From NCBI GenBank assembly GCA_029719485.1, contig CP120722.1, forward strand, positions 3,038,001 to 3,102,000: DNA of 64,000 nucleotides, in the 5' to 3' direction. Positions within the stretch are counted from its first letter, which is position 1. Every line of letters begins with the position of its first letter. The DNA is from Kiritimatiellota bacterium B12222. Lineage in GTDB: Bacteria > Verrucomicrobiota > Kiritimatiellia > SS1-B-03-39 > UBA6053. A program made the translations under genes and the position numbers. The notes below the pieces were generated by a model. The model was given only the letters and a program-made list of their open reading frames with translations. It had not been told where the DNA came from and did no database searches. Shown here one piece after another: positions 8,558 through 17,182 of the stretch.

Positions 8558-9177
8558 GGTTAAATAAAATTGAGGAAAGCGAAGTGTATTGATTTTCTAA
8601 ACAGGGATCAGATCAAAAAAGGAAAAGACTCCTACATGCACTTAAGATATTTCAACCTAGTAATGCAAAACGCATTATATGTGAAATACTTATTCATGTA
8701 TTCGCTATTCCTCACATAAGGCAGAAATCCACATAAAGCCCTTCGTTTTCGTAGAACAAATAACCCTCAGGCGTGAAACCGAGAATGGCCCCCTCCCCAG
8801 CAGCTCCATCAACCATAAATCAACACAACTAATAACCTGACCCTTTTGCTACTTAAGCGTTCATTTGAGCTTGAGTCGATGACTGAGGGAGTAATTTCCT
8901 ATATTTCTGCCTACATATCACATATAAAGGGAATTGAGCTCTTGTTATGCAGTCCCCATGTTATTCATGTCACCTTATAAGAAGAAATCGACACTCCTCT
9001 GCATGGAGGTTTGTGCGATTTGAAATAATATATAGATGAGTGTAGGACATAAATATGAATAAATCACAATGGATGAAGACAATTTTGAACAACGAGGATG
9101 CGTTAATCCGCAGCCGCCCCATGGTGGAGTGGCTTAAACTTCCCTTCGAGCTGAAGGAACACAAAGGAATGATGAGT
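8558..9177. promoter_or_regulatory. Long intergenic region upstream of GH16-like paralogue 2
   Basis: There is no convincing gene in these 620 bp. A+T-rich sub-segments hold ATATGTGA at 8677-8684 and its reverse complement within ATATCACATAT at 8915-8925. The same core occurs upstream of GH16 paralogue 1 (1474-1481) and in the GH31/GH38 spacer (20796-20806). TTCATG at 8692-8697 and TATGAAT near 9053 resemble half-sites of the 4089-4123 palindromes. The frame from 9055 is open into the lipoprotein gene, but the signal peptide argues for the later start. Confidence 0.35.
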
Positions 9178-11616
9178 ATGATGAAAAAAAATCAGGTACT
9201 AGGAATAGCAGTACTAAGCTGTATATTGGGGTTTACCGGTTGCCAACAACAACAAGGTACAATAGAGCATATCGAGGTTGAAGAGGAACCCGTAACGGTT
9301 CTTTTGGACCTTGATGGTGATGGAAATGGTCTTTACGATCCCGTGGAACGTAAAGAAATGTTGGACGTTTTTCTTCAGGAAACCCCTGAATTACAAAATG
9401 CGATTAATCGAGGGGCCTTGCCTGTGGCAGCCGCCGCTAATGAAAACTACCTTGATTTTGCAGACTACGGAAATGGTGAGGCAGAATTAGCCACTAAAGA
9501 TGCGGTTTATCCGCATCAAGAATTCGATTTTGATGGAGATGGTCAGGTGACCATTGAAGAACAGGAGCGAGATTGGCCTACGTTATCACTTTTAGTTCCC
9601 CGTCGCATTATTGAGAGTGAAAATAAAATTCCATGGGGCATTGATATTTTCCCCGAGTGGATCAGCAGTGCCTATTTTCAAGAGGACGTAGCCGAAGGTG
9701 AAGTGGTTCAGCAAGTCGCCCGTGGCCTGATCCGCTATAACGCTAATCAAATCAGTCCCTCCTATCGCCCTCACAAACTGAGTGATAACGGCGGCGTAGA
9801 ATTTGCTGCAAATTCAGGCCAACGTTTAGAGATCAAAGGGCTACGTGATGCACGTTGGGATTACCGTTGGGGAATCATGACCTTTCGGATTGATGGCGAA
9901 AGCGGCAGCGGAAACAGTACTGTTTTGTTGGATATAAACAAAGGCAATGGCGTCTTTAAATCATCTCCTAAAATTTGGTATGACAAAACCACAGGGTTGA
10001 ACATTCAATATGTGGGCGGACAAGAAGGTGGTGGCCTTGATCGTCGGATCATGACCACGGACAACATCATTGCCGATGGTGAAAGCTGGAATGTGGTGGT
10101 TTTTGGAACCCGTTACGGTCAGATGTATGCCTCCGTAAATGGCGTCGCACTTGAAACAGCCACACCGCAACCTCCCCGCTTCTCCGCGGGAGAAGTCTAC
10201 GACACCAAATCTTACATTGGTGGAGAGGAAATGGACAACTGCGCTTGGGCATATGATGCGTTGGTATTGGGTCAAACTGAACCCTCTCAAGCGATGGTAC
10301 AGAAACTCACAGGTTGGGCCGCCCATCGTTTAGATTTTGAATCCCGCTTACCGGCAGATCATCCTTATGTCAATCAACGCCCCGTTTTGGACGGCGAAGA
10401 TTTCCCCGATCGATTTGTACATAACGATCCAAAATGGAATGCGTGGGGTGAAGTGGTCAACAACAAAGAATTGGCCAAAGTTCACCAGGGAGAGCCTCGG
10501 GTAGAAGCAGAAGGATTCGAACGAGTCTTTTACGATGATTTCCGCGCCAAACGACTTGGAGACAGTCGCGCGGGTACCGGTGACCTGTGGATGGGTCCTG
10601 GATTTAATACCGCAGTGGGTGCCAAAGCGAGATTGGCAACTCCGGGCAAAGGAGTTGACGTTTATGGCTATGATGCTGAAAAACAGCAACAGAAACTATC
10701 CTTGATTCGACAAGGTAAGAACTGGTGGGCTTCAGCGCTCTACACCGTAAATGATCAAGGCCAAGGCTATACATGGGCCGGCCCTAAAGTTTTCCGAATC
10801 CGGTTTAGATTCGACAAACTGGATCCCAAGAAAGTGCCTCCGGGCTTATTCCCGGCCTTTTGGTCATATGGTACCGAAAACTTGTGGTGGCGTACCGCCA
10901 ACCGGATCGAACTCGACTGGTTTGAGTTTGATGGCAAGAACGGATATTGGTTCAATGGCTTCTCCAGTCATTATCACTACCCCTACCATCGCGGTGAGAA
11001 CAATATTTTCGCCAAAAACACCAAGAGTCACAAACGCTTTAAGATTTATAGCGGTGAGTTGAAACCAGAAAAAAGTAAAATGCCTATCGATATTTTTGCT
11101 TGGGATGGTGAATTCCGCACTTGGGAATTTGTGATCGATGAAGATATGACCTATGCCAATATCGCTATTCCCGATGGGAACGGTGGCGAAAAATGGATAG
11201 AAATCTCACGGGCCCCTACCCCGGATGTCTATCTGGAAGAAGTCGACTTACAGTTGGATTATGCACTCAAAACCTTTGAAGGAATGGAAGGCATTGACCA
11301 GCTTGATTTTGTAATCGACTGGATCGAAGTGTTGCAGAAAACAGAAGACATTGAATTCGTACCTGCGGTTTATACCTCTCGTCCCGAATTATCCGGTGAG
11401 CTCAAGGTGGGTGAAACCATCACTTGTGATCCGAAGCTCACTGACGGCATCACGGACGTTCGTTACTTCTGGTATGCGGATGGTTATCCGTTGACCTACG
11501 GACCTGACAACAGCTACACCCTCACGGAAGCTGACATGGGTAAAGCCATCCGTTGCCGGGTGAAAGCTGTAGGCGCCGTGGATCGTCCAGAAGCCTGGAG
11601 TACGATCCTTCAATAA
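9178..11616 (+). CDS. Secreted GH16-like glycanase lipoprotein (paralogue 2)
   Basis: 812 residues from the ATG at 9178. This start follows AAAGGA at a 9-nt spacing and gives a proper lipoprotein signal (F-T-G-C, Cys22). The upstream ATG at 9055 would bury the signal behind 41 extra residues. Domain order matches the protein at 1554: Asp-rich loops (DLDGDGNGLYD, DFDGDGQVT), a LamG-like sandwich, the catalytic domain with I-E-L-D-W-F-E-F (Glu578, Asp580, Glu583), and a C-terminal Ig-like module. Long stretches are near identical between the two, including the NGYW, SSHYHYPY and TYTLRTWEF-type regions and the DGITDVRYFWYAD segment. The gene stands alone and ends at a strong terminator. The GH16-like catalytic role is inferred from the E-x-D-x-x-E motif; the substrate is unknown. 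Confidence 0.75.
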   Translation: MMKKNQVLGIAVLSCILGFTGCQQQQGTIEHIEVEEEPVTVLLDLDGDGNGLYDPVERKEMLDVFLQETPELQNAINRGALPVAAAANENYLDFADYGNGEAELATKDAVYPHQEFDFDGDGQVTIEEQERDWPTLSLLVPRRIIESENKIPWGIDIFPEWISSAYFQEDVAEGEVVQQVARGLIRYNANQISPSYRPHKLSDNGGVEFAANSGQRLEIKGLRDARWDYRWGIMTFRIDGESGSGNSTVLLDINKGNGVFKSSPKIWYDKTTGLNIQYVGGQEGGGLDRRIMTTDNIIADGESWNVVVFGTRYGQMYASVNGVALETATPQPPRFSAGEVYDTKSYIGGEEMDNCAWAYDALVLGQTEPSQAMVQKLTGWAAHRLDFESRLPADHPYVNQRPVLDGEDFPDRFVHNDPKWNAWGEVVNNKELAKVHQGEPRVEAEGFERVFYDDFRAKRLGDSRAGTGDLWMGPGFNTAVGAKARLATPGKGVDVYGYDAEKQQQKLSLIRQGKNWWASALYTVNDQGQGYTWAGPKVFRIRFRFDKLDPKKVPPGLFPAFWSYGTENLWWRTANRIELDWFEFDGKNGYWFNGFSSHYHYPYHRGENNIFAKNTKSHKRFKIYSGELKPEKSKMPIDIFAWDGEFRTWEFVIDEDMTYANIAIPDGNGGEKWIEISRAPTPDVYLEEVDLQLDYALKTFEGMEGIDQLDFVIDWIEVLQKTEDIEFVPAVYTSRPELSGELKVGETITCDPKLTDGITDVRYFWYADGYPLTYGPDNSYTLTEADMGKAIRCRVKAVGAVDRPEAWSTILQ

Positions 11617-11635
11617 GATCTAGGTATCCTACATG

Positions 11636-11672
11636 AAAAGGCTCAAATGATTCGTCATTTGAGCCTTTTTTT
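11636..11672 (+). terminator. Rho-independent terminator after GH16-like gene 2
   Basis: A perfect 15-bp stem (arms 11636-11650 and 11655-11669, containing GGCTCAAATGA) closes on a TTCG tetraloop and runs into a T tract. It lies 20 bp after the lipoprotein stop codon. Confidence 0.93.
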
Positions 11673-11684
11673 AGTCAAAAATTA

Positions 11685-11783
11685 TCGGGCAGGATGCCCT
11701 CGCTCCAGTTTCAGCCAAAATAAGTGAAACTCCATAACGGAAGGACCTCGCAGCGCAAAAAGGAGTGAGGGCATCCTGCCCGA
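11685..11783. repeat. REP-like inverted repeat element, copy 1
   Basis: 22-bp arms at 11685-11706 (TCGGGCAGGATGCCCTCGCT...) and 11762-11783 are reverse complements with one mismatch. They flank a 55-bp non-conserved centre. The same arms occur at 12945-13016. The element sits directly after the terminator at 11672, as REP/BIME elements often do. No transposase is nearby. Confidence 0.8.
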
Positions 11784-11918
11784 CAACCCCTTCTACCCGT
11801 GAGAGACAGCCCCCCTCCCTGAAATCATTGCAGTTAAACGTCCATATGCATCCGGCACAATCCACAAAGAAACAAAACAAATCACTTGTAAATTCGACAT
11901 ATTTACTTGCAATACCCA

Positions 11919-11963
11919 TTCTGACATGGTCAAGGGTACTTTGTTAGACTTCCGTTTGAACCC
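11919..11963 (+). promoter_or_regulatory. Conserved 45-bp leader upstream of PEP-CTERM gene A
   Basis: A 45-bp block starting TTCTGACATGGTCAAGGG recurs at 13147-13191 with two mismatches, each ending about 13 bp before the start codon of a PEP-CTERM gene. It probably contains the promoter or 5' leader, but no standard -35/-10 pair is obvious. Confidence 0.55.
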
Positions 11964-11976
11964 AACCCTGTAAGCT

Positions 11977-12708
11977 ATGAAATTGATTAAATACACCCTC
12001 ACCCTTCTTGCCTTCATTGCAACTGCACAGGCTACTATTGTAATCTCAGATACCGCTTTTTTCCTGGATGCGACGACTCATACATCAGATACAGATGACC
12101 GAACGATTTCCAATTTCAGCGTGGCTGCGGGAGAGAAACTCGTGGTGACCACCACCATGGAAAATGGAAATATTTCAGACATCACCTTTAATGGCGCCTC
12201 ACTCATCCCTATTTACAATACAGTAAACAATATTCAACGGGTTGCGACCTATTACCTGGATGTTACGACCGCAACTACGGCCAACATCGTGGCTGATATT
12301 GATGGAAATACACATTTCGGTTTTGCGGCCTATGCAATTAATGGAGCGGCTATGGGTGGACCGGCTGATTTCTCATCCTCGGCAACGCGCCTCGCAGGTG
12401 ATGTTGATACCGAGGTTGGTTCTTTAGTAATCGGATCATTTACAAAAAATTCATTCGCTTCAATTACTTTAAATACGACTTCTACAGCAGTTTATAATGA
12501 AGATACTATCGGAGCTGGCGGTACCTCAGGTATGGCGGCTTACTATTTTTCAACGACGGTCAGTACGGATGATTACGGCTTTAACAACAGTAACTCTAGA
12601 CCAGCCGCCGGAGCGGTAGTGTTTAACGTCATCCCGGAACCCTCCAGCATCTTGTTACTTGGTGTGGCGGGACTGGCATTGGTCGTGGTGAAACGCCGTC
12701 GAAAATAA
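11977..12708 (+). CDS. PEP-CTERM sorted exported protein A
   Basis: 243 residues. It has a Sec signal peptide (TLTLLAFIATAQA) and a beta-rich body of Thr/Ser/Asn-rich sequence. The C-terminal PEP-CTERM tag is IPEPSSILLLGV, then a hydrophobic helix and a K-R-R-R-K end. PEP-CTERM proteins are exosortase substrates linked to extracellular polysaccharide or the outer surface. The body shares no recognised enzyme motif. It is a clear paralogue of the gene at 13205, with near-identical signal peptides and repeated blocks such as FSVAAGEKLVVTTTME and YYLDVTTATT. Its own leader and terminator are duplicated too. Function beyond surface display is unknown. Confidence 0.85.
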   Translation: MKLIKYTLTLLAFIATAQATIVISDTAFFLDATTHTSDTDDRTISNFSVAAGEKLVVTTTMENGNISDITFNGASLIPIYNTVNNIQRVATYYLDVTTATTANIVADIDGNTHFGFAAYAINGAAMGGPADFSSSATRLAGDVDTEVGSLVIGSFTKNSFASITLNTTSTAVYNEDTIGAGGTSGMAAYYFSTTVSTDDYGFNNSNSRPAAGAVVFNVIPEPSSILLLGVAGLALVVVKRRRK

Positions 12709-12731
12709 ACGCATTTCATGACCACGTTTTA

Positions 12732-12769
12732 ACGCCTGTGGGTCTATACGACCTACAGGTGTTGTTTTA
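12732..12769 (+). terminator. Terminator after PEP-CTERM gene A
   Basis: A 13-bp stem (12732-12744 with 12750-12762, two G-U pairs) with a 5-nt loop, then TGTTTT. The whole block from the stop codon through the hairpin is repeated after gene B. Confidence 0.8.
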
Positions 12770-12847
12770 TCCATTTTTAACTGTGTGACCACTGGGTCAT
12801 GTTTATAAACATCTCAAACAAGTTCGATACCGATATCGATTTGGCGG

Positions 12848-12870
12848 AATCCTGCCCGACAACCTCTTCT
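12848..12870. repeat. Truncated REP-like arm
   Basis: AATCCTGCCCGACAACCTCT matches the right arm and right flank of the element at 11762-11790 (ATCCTGCCCGACAACCCCTT) but has no partner arm, so it looks like a decayed half element. Confidence 0.45.
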
Positions 12871-12944
12871 GAAAATCTGTTGCAAGCGAGAAACAACCGC
12901 CTGCAGTGGGTGCAGTTGACCCTCCATTTTTTAGTCAAAAAAGA

Positions 12945-13016
12945 TCGGGCAGGATGCCCTCGCTCCACGGATACCGAGACCTGCAATGCAAACAGGAGTG
13001 AGGGCATCCTGCCCGA
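12945..13016. repeat. REP-like inverted repeat element, copy 2
   Basis: Arms 12945-12966 and 12995-13016 are the same 22-bp inverted repeat as at 11685-11783, with one mismatch between arms and a shorter 28-bp centre. The preceding TTTTTTAGTCAAAAA is shared with copy 1 as well. The centres differ, so the arms rather than the middle are under copying or constraint. Confidence 0.8.
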
Positions 13017-13146
13017 CAAAATTTTTGAATGAATCTGCGATGCAGAACAAGCCCCAGCATCCTTGATCGTAAAAAATATACTCTGTAAACATTTAATAAA
13101 TCATATAAAAAGCTTCTTTATTCCAGATATTGACTTTCCGGGTCAA

Positions 13147-13191
13147 TTCTGACATGGTCAAGGGTACTTTATTAGACTTCCGTTTAAACCC
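13147..13191 (+). promoter_or_regulatory. Conserved 45-bp leader upstream of PEP-CTERM gene B
   Basis: Second copy of the leader at 11919-11963, with two substitutions. Sequence just upstream of it differs between copies, so the retained block is the part most likely to matter for expression. Confidence 0.55.
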
Positions 13192-13204
13192 CACACTCTG
13201 AGAT

Positions 13205-13966
13205 ATGAAAATAATTAAAAGCACCCTCACCCTTCTTGCCTTCATTGCAACTGCGCATGCTTCCATTGTCGTCTCAGATAGCGATTTTTACCTGGATGCA
13301 TCAGGGCAAAATCCTATGGGTACAGACAGGACGATCTCAGACTTTTCGGTTGCTGCCGGAGAAAAACTTGTGGTCACGACGACGATGGAAGGTGGAGATA
13401 TTTCCGGGATCACATTTGGTGGAATCTCTTTAAATTCGGTCTACAATACCGCGAATGGCGTACAACGGATCACCACATATTATTTGGATGTCACAACCGC
13501 AACTACAGATGATGTCGTGGTTTCTTATGTTGCCGAAACTGCTGGTACCATGGGTTTCGCAGCGATAAGCATCTCGGGTGCAGCTGCAGGTGGTCCAGCA
13601 GACTTCTCATCATCTGCAACACAAAATGCTGGTTTAATTGATATAGAGACAGGCTCTTTGGTTATTGGAACGTTCACCGTTAATTCAGCAGGCTCAATCA
13701 CGCCAACCGTGCCACCGGTAACAGATCCACTCACGCCTTCAATCGAGATCTATGATCAAGAATACATTGGTAACGGAGGCACATCAGGAAATGTCACTTA
13801 CTTTACTTCACCTACAGATGGGACCTATAACTACGGTTTTTCGGGTGGTAACACCAGGCCTGCCGCCGGTGCAGTGGTATTTAATGCCATCCCAGAACCC
13901 TCCACCTTCTTGTTACTCGGACTGGCCGCTCTGACATTAGTAGAGGCAAACCGTCGTCGAAAATAA
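13205..13966 (+). CDS. PEP-CTERM sorted exported protein B
   Basis: 253 residues, paralogue of the protein at 11977. Signal peptide TLTLLAFIATAHA; C-terminal tag AIPEPSTFLLLGLAALTL followed by V-E-A-N-R-R-R-K. The sorting helix thus carries a Glu and an Asn where copy A has Val residues, which may weaken membrane retention. An extra proline-rich insert (TPTVPPVTDPLTPS) sits around residue 165. The shared leader, terminator and body show a tandem duplication of a whole transcription unit followed by divergence. No enzymatic motif is visible; a surface or matrix role is inferred only from the sorting tag. Confidence 0.85.
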   Translation: MKIIKSTLTLLAFIATAHASIVVSDSDFYLDASGQNPMGTDRTISDFSVAAGEKLVVTTTMEGGDISGITFGGISLNSVYNTANGVQRITTYYLDVTTATTDDVVVSYVAETAGTMGFAAISISGAAAGGPADFSSSATQNAGLIDIETGSLVIGTFTVNSAGSITPTVPPVTDPLTPSIEIYDQEYIGNGGTSGNVTYFTSPTDGTYNYGFSGGNTRPAAGAVVFNAIPEPSTFLLLGLAALTLVEANRRRK

Positions 13967-13989
13967 ACGCATTTCATGACCACGTTTTA

Positions 13990-14026
13990 ACGCCTGTGGG
14001 TCTATACGACCTACAGGTGTTTTTTT
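13990..14026 (+). terminator. Terminator after PEP-CTERM gene B
   Basis: Same hairpin as at 12732-12762, here followed by a longer T run and then nine Gs. The rest of the gap up to the CBM9-like gene at 14271 shows no gene. Confidence 0.88.
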
Positions 14027-14270
14027 GGGGGGGGGAGCATAAGTGCCCTACCCGATTTAATCGTCATCAAATCTGCTCTATATATTTCATAACGCAGAAC
14101 CATGCAATTGACTGAATTTACCATATGCTTGCAATGATTTCTCATGTCTTGAACGTTGATGTTTTTAAGCTCATCCGCATGGTATGATCCATAAGATTGA
14201 GACGGGATCCCCCACCAGATCTTACTCAAATAGACATAGGAATATTAACATAAGCATAACGAGGAATATA

Positions 14271-15017
14271 ATGATGCAAAAAACACAATGGACGAAACTT
14301 TTAGTATTAGGCATGTGTGCCGCCTTTACCCTGCAAGCAAAAGCAGACCGTTTTATTGAGCGTGAAATCCCTCAAATGAAGACCGCGCCTTCCATAGATG
14401 GTGACCTAACCGAATGGGCGGACGTAGCCTCATTTAAATTGGTAGCTCCGAGCTGGATGCACAAATATGATTTAAGTGCTAAAGTATGGCTCGCCTGGGA
14501 TGCGGACAATTTTTATATGGCCGTAAAAGTATATGATGAAAAATTTGTAAATGATAACAACCCAGAATCCGGCCTCTATGCTGGAGATCAAGTACGCTTG
14601 CGCATCAGTGCTCAGCCTGAAGCACAAGATGTCAATTTTGGAGCCGCAGATCGTGAAGTGTTCATCTCCCCTACTTCGGCCAATGGCCAGCCTGCCTGCA
14701 CATTCAAAGTGGGCGCCGAAGGTCTTGAAGTTGTGGCTGCCGAAGGTGGCGCATTCCCATGGGCAGTCGGTACCCATGATCGTGGCTATACGGTAGAGTG
14801 TGCTATTCCGGTCTCATTGTTGGGCGTTGATCAATTTGCGAAAGGGTCAGAAAATATTACCTACTCACTGGCGATCTATGATCGGGATACCCCTGATGCA
14901 AACGAGTGGAAAACGACTCATACCCGTATTTCCAGCTCGAATGTCAAAAAACAACCCCGGGAATGGCCTGCACTTCGACTTTCAGAAAATGTATTGATTC
15001 TGAAAGAAGACAACTAA
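14271..15017 (+). CDS. Secreted CBM9-like (DOMON-type) carbohydrate-binding protein
   Basis: 248 residues. The start is the ATG at 14271, or 14274, both served by GAGGA at 14261-14265. An upstream in-frame ATG (14184) would mask the signal peptide. The signal peptide ends near LQAKA. The mature part follows the CBM9-like/DUF1083 pattern: P-S-I-D-G-D-L-T-E-W-A-D at the start, then WLAWDADNFYMAVKVYD, a G-D-Q-V-R-L-R-I segment, and a C-terminal ECAIPVSLLG. These domains bind sugars or redox cofactors as beta-sandwiches. A role in capturing polysaccharide near the GH16, GH31 and GH38 genes is plausible. It is monocistronic, with its own terminator. Confidence 0.8.
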   Translation: MMQKTQWTKLLVLGMCAAFTLQAKADRFIEREIPQMKTAPSIDGDLTEWADVASFKLVAPSWMHKYDLSAKVWLAWDADNFYMAVKVYDEKFVNDNNPESGLYAGDQVRLRISAQPEAQDVNFGAADREVFISPTSANGQPACTFKVGAEGLEVVAAEGGAFPWAVGTHDRGYTVECAIPVSLLGVDQFAKGSENITYSLAIYDRDTPDANEWKTTHTRISSSNVKKQPREWPALRLSENVLILKEDN

Positions 15018-15038
15018 ACGTATTAGAACATAAAAAAT

Positions 15039-15076
15039 GGGAGGGACTGTAAGAACACAGTTCCCTCCCTTTTTTT
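15039..15076 (+). terminator. Terminator after CBM9-like gene
   Basis: GGGAGGGACTGT pairs with ACAGTTCCCTCCC (one bulged base) across a 6-nt loop and is followed by seven Ts. Confidence 0.92.
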
Positions 15077-15092
15077 ATCTCCAAGCTGAGTA

Positions 15093-16013
15093 CTATTCCA
15101 ACCCGCGAGTATGCTGTTCCCGATACTCACTGGGAGACATTCCCGTGGCTCTTTTGAACTGAGCGGAGAAATATAAAGGATCCCGGTAGCCCAGATTATA
15201 AGAAATTTCCTTTACGGACAGACTGGCATTACAGAGCAAGTGCTGGGAAAATCGTATTTTCCTGCGCAGGTAGTAGGCAATGGGGCTACAACCCATGTGT
15301 TCGTTAAAAATGCGACGCAAAGAAGATTCGCTTTGCCCACACTCTTGCACCAACTCCTCTAGCTTTAAAGAAGAGTGCAACCGCTCTTCGATCATGGTCA
15401 TAGCTTCCCGCAAGGCTTCGGGCTGATTCGCATGCTCATGCTCGTTAGAAAGCGTAACCAGAAGCTCATAAGCCGCAGCATTGATGGCACTACTCTCACG
15501 TTCCGGTGCAGAGAGTGCCGCAAAAATATGCTCCATCCGCTTCAGAATCATGGCTGGTCGAGGCAACACCATATGGTGAGTCGTGTGTAGACCCAACTTG
15601 GTAATGATTTCCCCTAATAAAGAACCCGAGAGTGCCACCACGATCTTTTCAGACTCAGTAGGAAGCGCAGGAGCCCAAGTCGTGTCACACAAGGGCTGTG
15701 CAATCATGATTTCATTTTCTTTGACCAGAAAATCATGCCCATCTTGACGAAAGGCAGTTTGACCTTTGATCATAAATTCAATCGCCAGTAAGTTTCGTTC
15801 ATGCGTAGAACGAAAGACTCCTTGAATGGACGTATCCCGCCCCGCGAAGAGTACGTAGAGCGGAAGTCGGCGGTTCGTCCCATTATTTTCAATATGGGTA
15901 AATTCATGCTTGGGATAGCCCGAAACATTACGCCCACAAGTGACGCCTCCAAAATAATCGCCAAATCGTTGTGACTGCGATGGAGGCGTGAGTAACTGGT
16001 TAAGATTAATCAT
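15093..16013 (-). CDS. AraC-family transcriptional regulator
   Basis: 306 residues. The N-terminal 150 residues have a cupin-like sensing fold (IEFMIKGQTAFRQDGHDFLVKENEI-type segment). The C-terminal 100 residues are the AraC DNA-binding domain: LKLEELVQECGQSESSLRRI for the first helix-turn-helix, VKEISYNLGYRDPLYFSAQF for the second, then the signature K-R-A-T-G-M-S-P-S-E-Y-R. It lies between the CBM9-like gene (convergent) and the prepilin-like genes (same strand, upstream). It may control the neighbouring glycosidase genes, but no ligand can be read from sequence. It differs from the AraC protein at 223 in length and N-domain. Confidence 0.9.
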   Translation of the reverse strand: MINLNQLLTPPSQSQRFGDYFGGVTCGRNVSGYPKHEFTHIENNGTNRRLPLYVLFAGRDTSIQGVFRSTHERNLLAIEFMIKGQTAFRQDGHDFLVKENEIMIAQPLCDTTWAPALPTESEKIVVALSGSLLGEIITKLGLHTTHHMVLPRPAMILKRMEHIFAALSAPERESSAINAAAYELLVTLSNEHEHANQPEALREAMTMIEERLHSSLKLEELVQECGQSESSLRRIFNEHMGCSPIAYYLRRKIRFSQHLLCNASLSVKEISYNLGYRDPLYFSAQFKRATGMSPSEYREQHTRGLE

Positions 16014-16138
16014 AGCTTTAAACTAGCATAACCTTGAAAAGGATCAAGCCTTGGTCGTTCACTCAGGGAGAGAATCTCACATCATCCCCCTGAGCACCAG
16101 TCACCTCATGGGCGAAACCCATCGGGATCTAAACCCGT

Positions 16139-16924
16139 TTATTCAGGTTGTTCATTTACATATTTTCCACTACCGCTACTTCTGTAAAAATTATCTGGAA
16201 GCCCTCCCTTCAAGCTGAACCAGGAGACATGACCGTCTGCGTATGCTAGATGTCCACCTGAATCCCCATACGTTTTGCCGGGATGATTCCAATTTGAAGT
16301 GACCGGATCAGACATTGCGGAAACCGAATTTTTTCCTAGTCTCATGAGATCCGCGATGACAGTTGAGCTAGAGGGTTCTGAAATGTCACCCAAATTTTCA
16401 AATCCTCCCCGATTATTCCCGTCGGGAAATCTTGATTGTATATTGGGATTTTTTTTCGCCTGGTCTTTTTTCCAGGCATCCGCTCCGGCAAAATAACAGT
16501 AGGAAATGTTCCTGCGCCATCCGAGAGCGTAGGGTGGTTTCTCAGGGAAATAGGGTTTGGATTTCCCCCCTTCACTGTATGGGCCGCGACTTAGATCACT
16601 CGGACAATAGTAAGCTCGTGGGTCGCTTACGTAGTCGTCATAAAAATTAGTACGGGTTACGGCCCATTCTCCAGCCCAAGGCCAAGAATTGCTGTTTTGT
16701 TCATAATCAGGAAAATAGCCCTTGTGATCGGCAGCAAACACTACCAATCCTTGAGCCAAAGTTCGAAGGTTGCTGGCACAGGCCGAGCGTCGTGAACTTT
16801 CGAGAGCCTTACTGGTCACAGGTACAATTATACTGATGAGCAATGCGATAATCGCAATAACCACTAGGAGTTCAATTAAGGTGAACGCTCTTTTACAAGC
16901 GGAGGAATGGGATGTTGTATTCAT
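16139..16924 (-). CDS. Prepilin-like secreted protein (H-X9-DG type), copy 1
   Basis: 261 residues from the ATG at 16922-16924, which has AGGG just upstream and gives a short positively charged leader. A longer frame to 16975 exists but puts 17 residues before it. The class III/type IV pilin motif is [19 protein letters not shown], with Ala instead of Gly before the cleavage site. The C-terminal part contains H-L-A-Y-A-D-G-H-V-S-W, the H-X9-DG hallmark of verrucomicrobial/planctomycetal type II-secretion-associated pseudopilins. Two Cys pairs are likely structural. It sits in tandem with a paralogue at 17183. Such proteins are abundant near carbohydrate-use genes in these phyla; the exact role is unknown. 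Confidence 0.88.
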   Translation of the reverse strand: MNTTSHSSACKRAFTLIELLVVIAIIALLISIIVPVTSKALESSRRSACASNLRTLAQGLVVFAADHKGYFPDYEQNSNSWPWAGEWAVTRTNFYDDYVSDPRAYYCPSDLSRGPYSEGGKSKPYFPEKPPYALGWRRNISYCYFAGADAWKKDQAKKNPNIQSRFPDGNNRGGFENLGDISEPSSSTVIADLMRLGKNSVSAMSDPVTSNWNHPGKTYGDSGGHLAYADGHVSWFSLKGGLPDNFYRSSGSGKYVNEQPE

Positions 16925-17182
16925 CCCTAAATCATACAAAGTCCCCCAAGTTCTGTCCATATGAGATACATGCATCTACATGTGCTATTCTACCACTCTC
17001 AACAGGGCTATTCTGTTAAATAAATAACAAAAAAGGAGAGAGCGAGCACAAACCTCAACTCTTTTACCATGTGAATTGACGTTATTTCAGAAAAGATGAA
17101 CACAAATACAAAAGATACGCTCATCGTCTCCAAACGAAGAAAGAGAGACTATAAGAGAAAACACCTTCAAATGTTTTTGGGA

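Noticed and set aside
9055..9177. N-terminal extension of the second GH16-like lipoprotein
   Set aside because: The extension precedes a complete lipoprotein signal, and AAAGGA fits the later start at 9178.
14021..14036. T then G homopolymer run after PEP-CTERM gene B as a phase-variation tract
   Set aside because: It is non-coding, immediately after a terminator; slippage there would not alter a protein.
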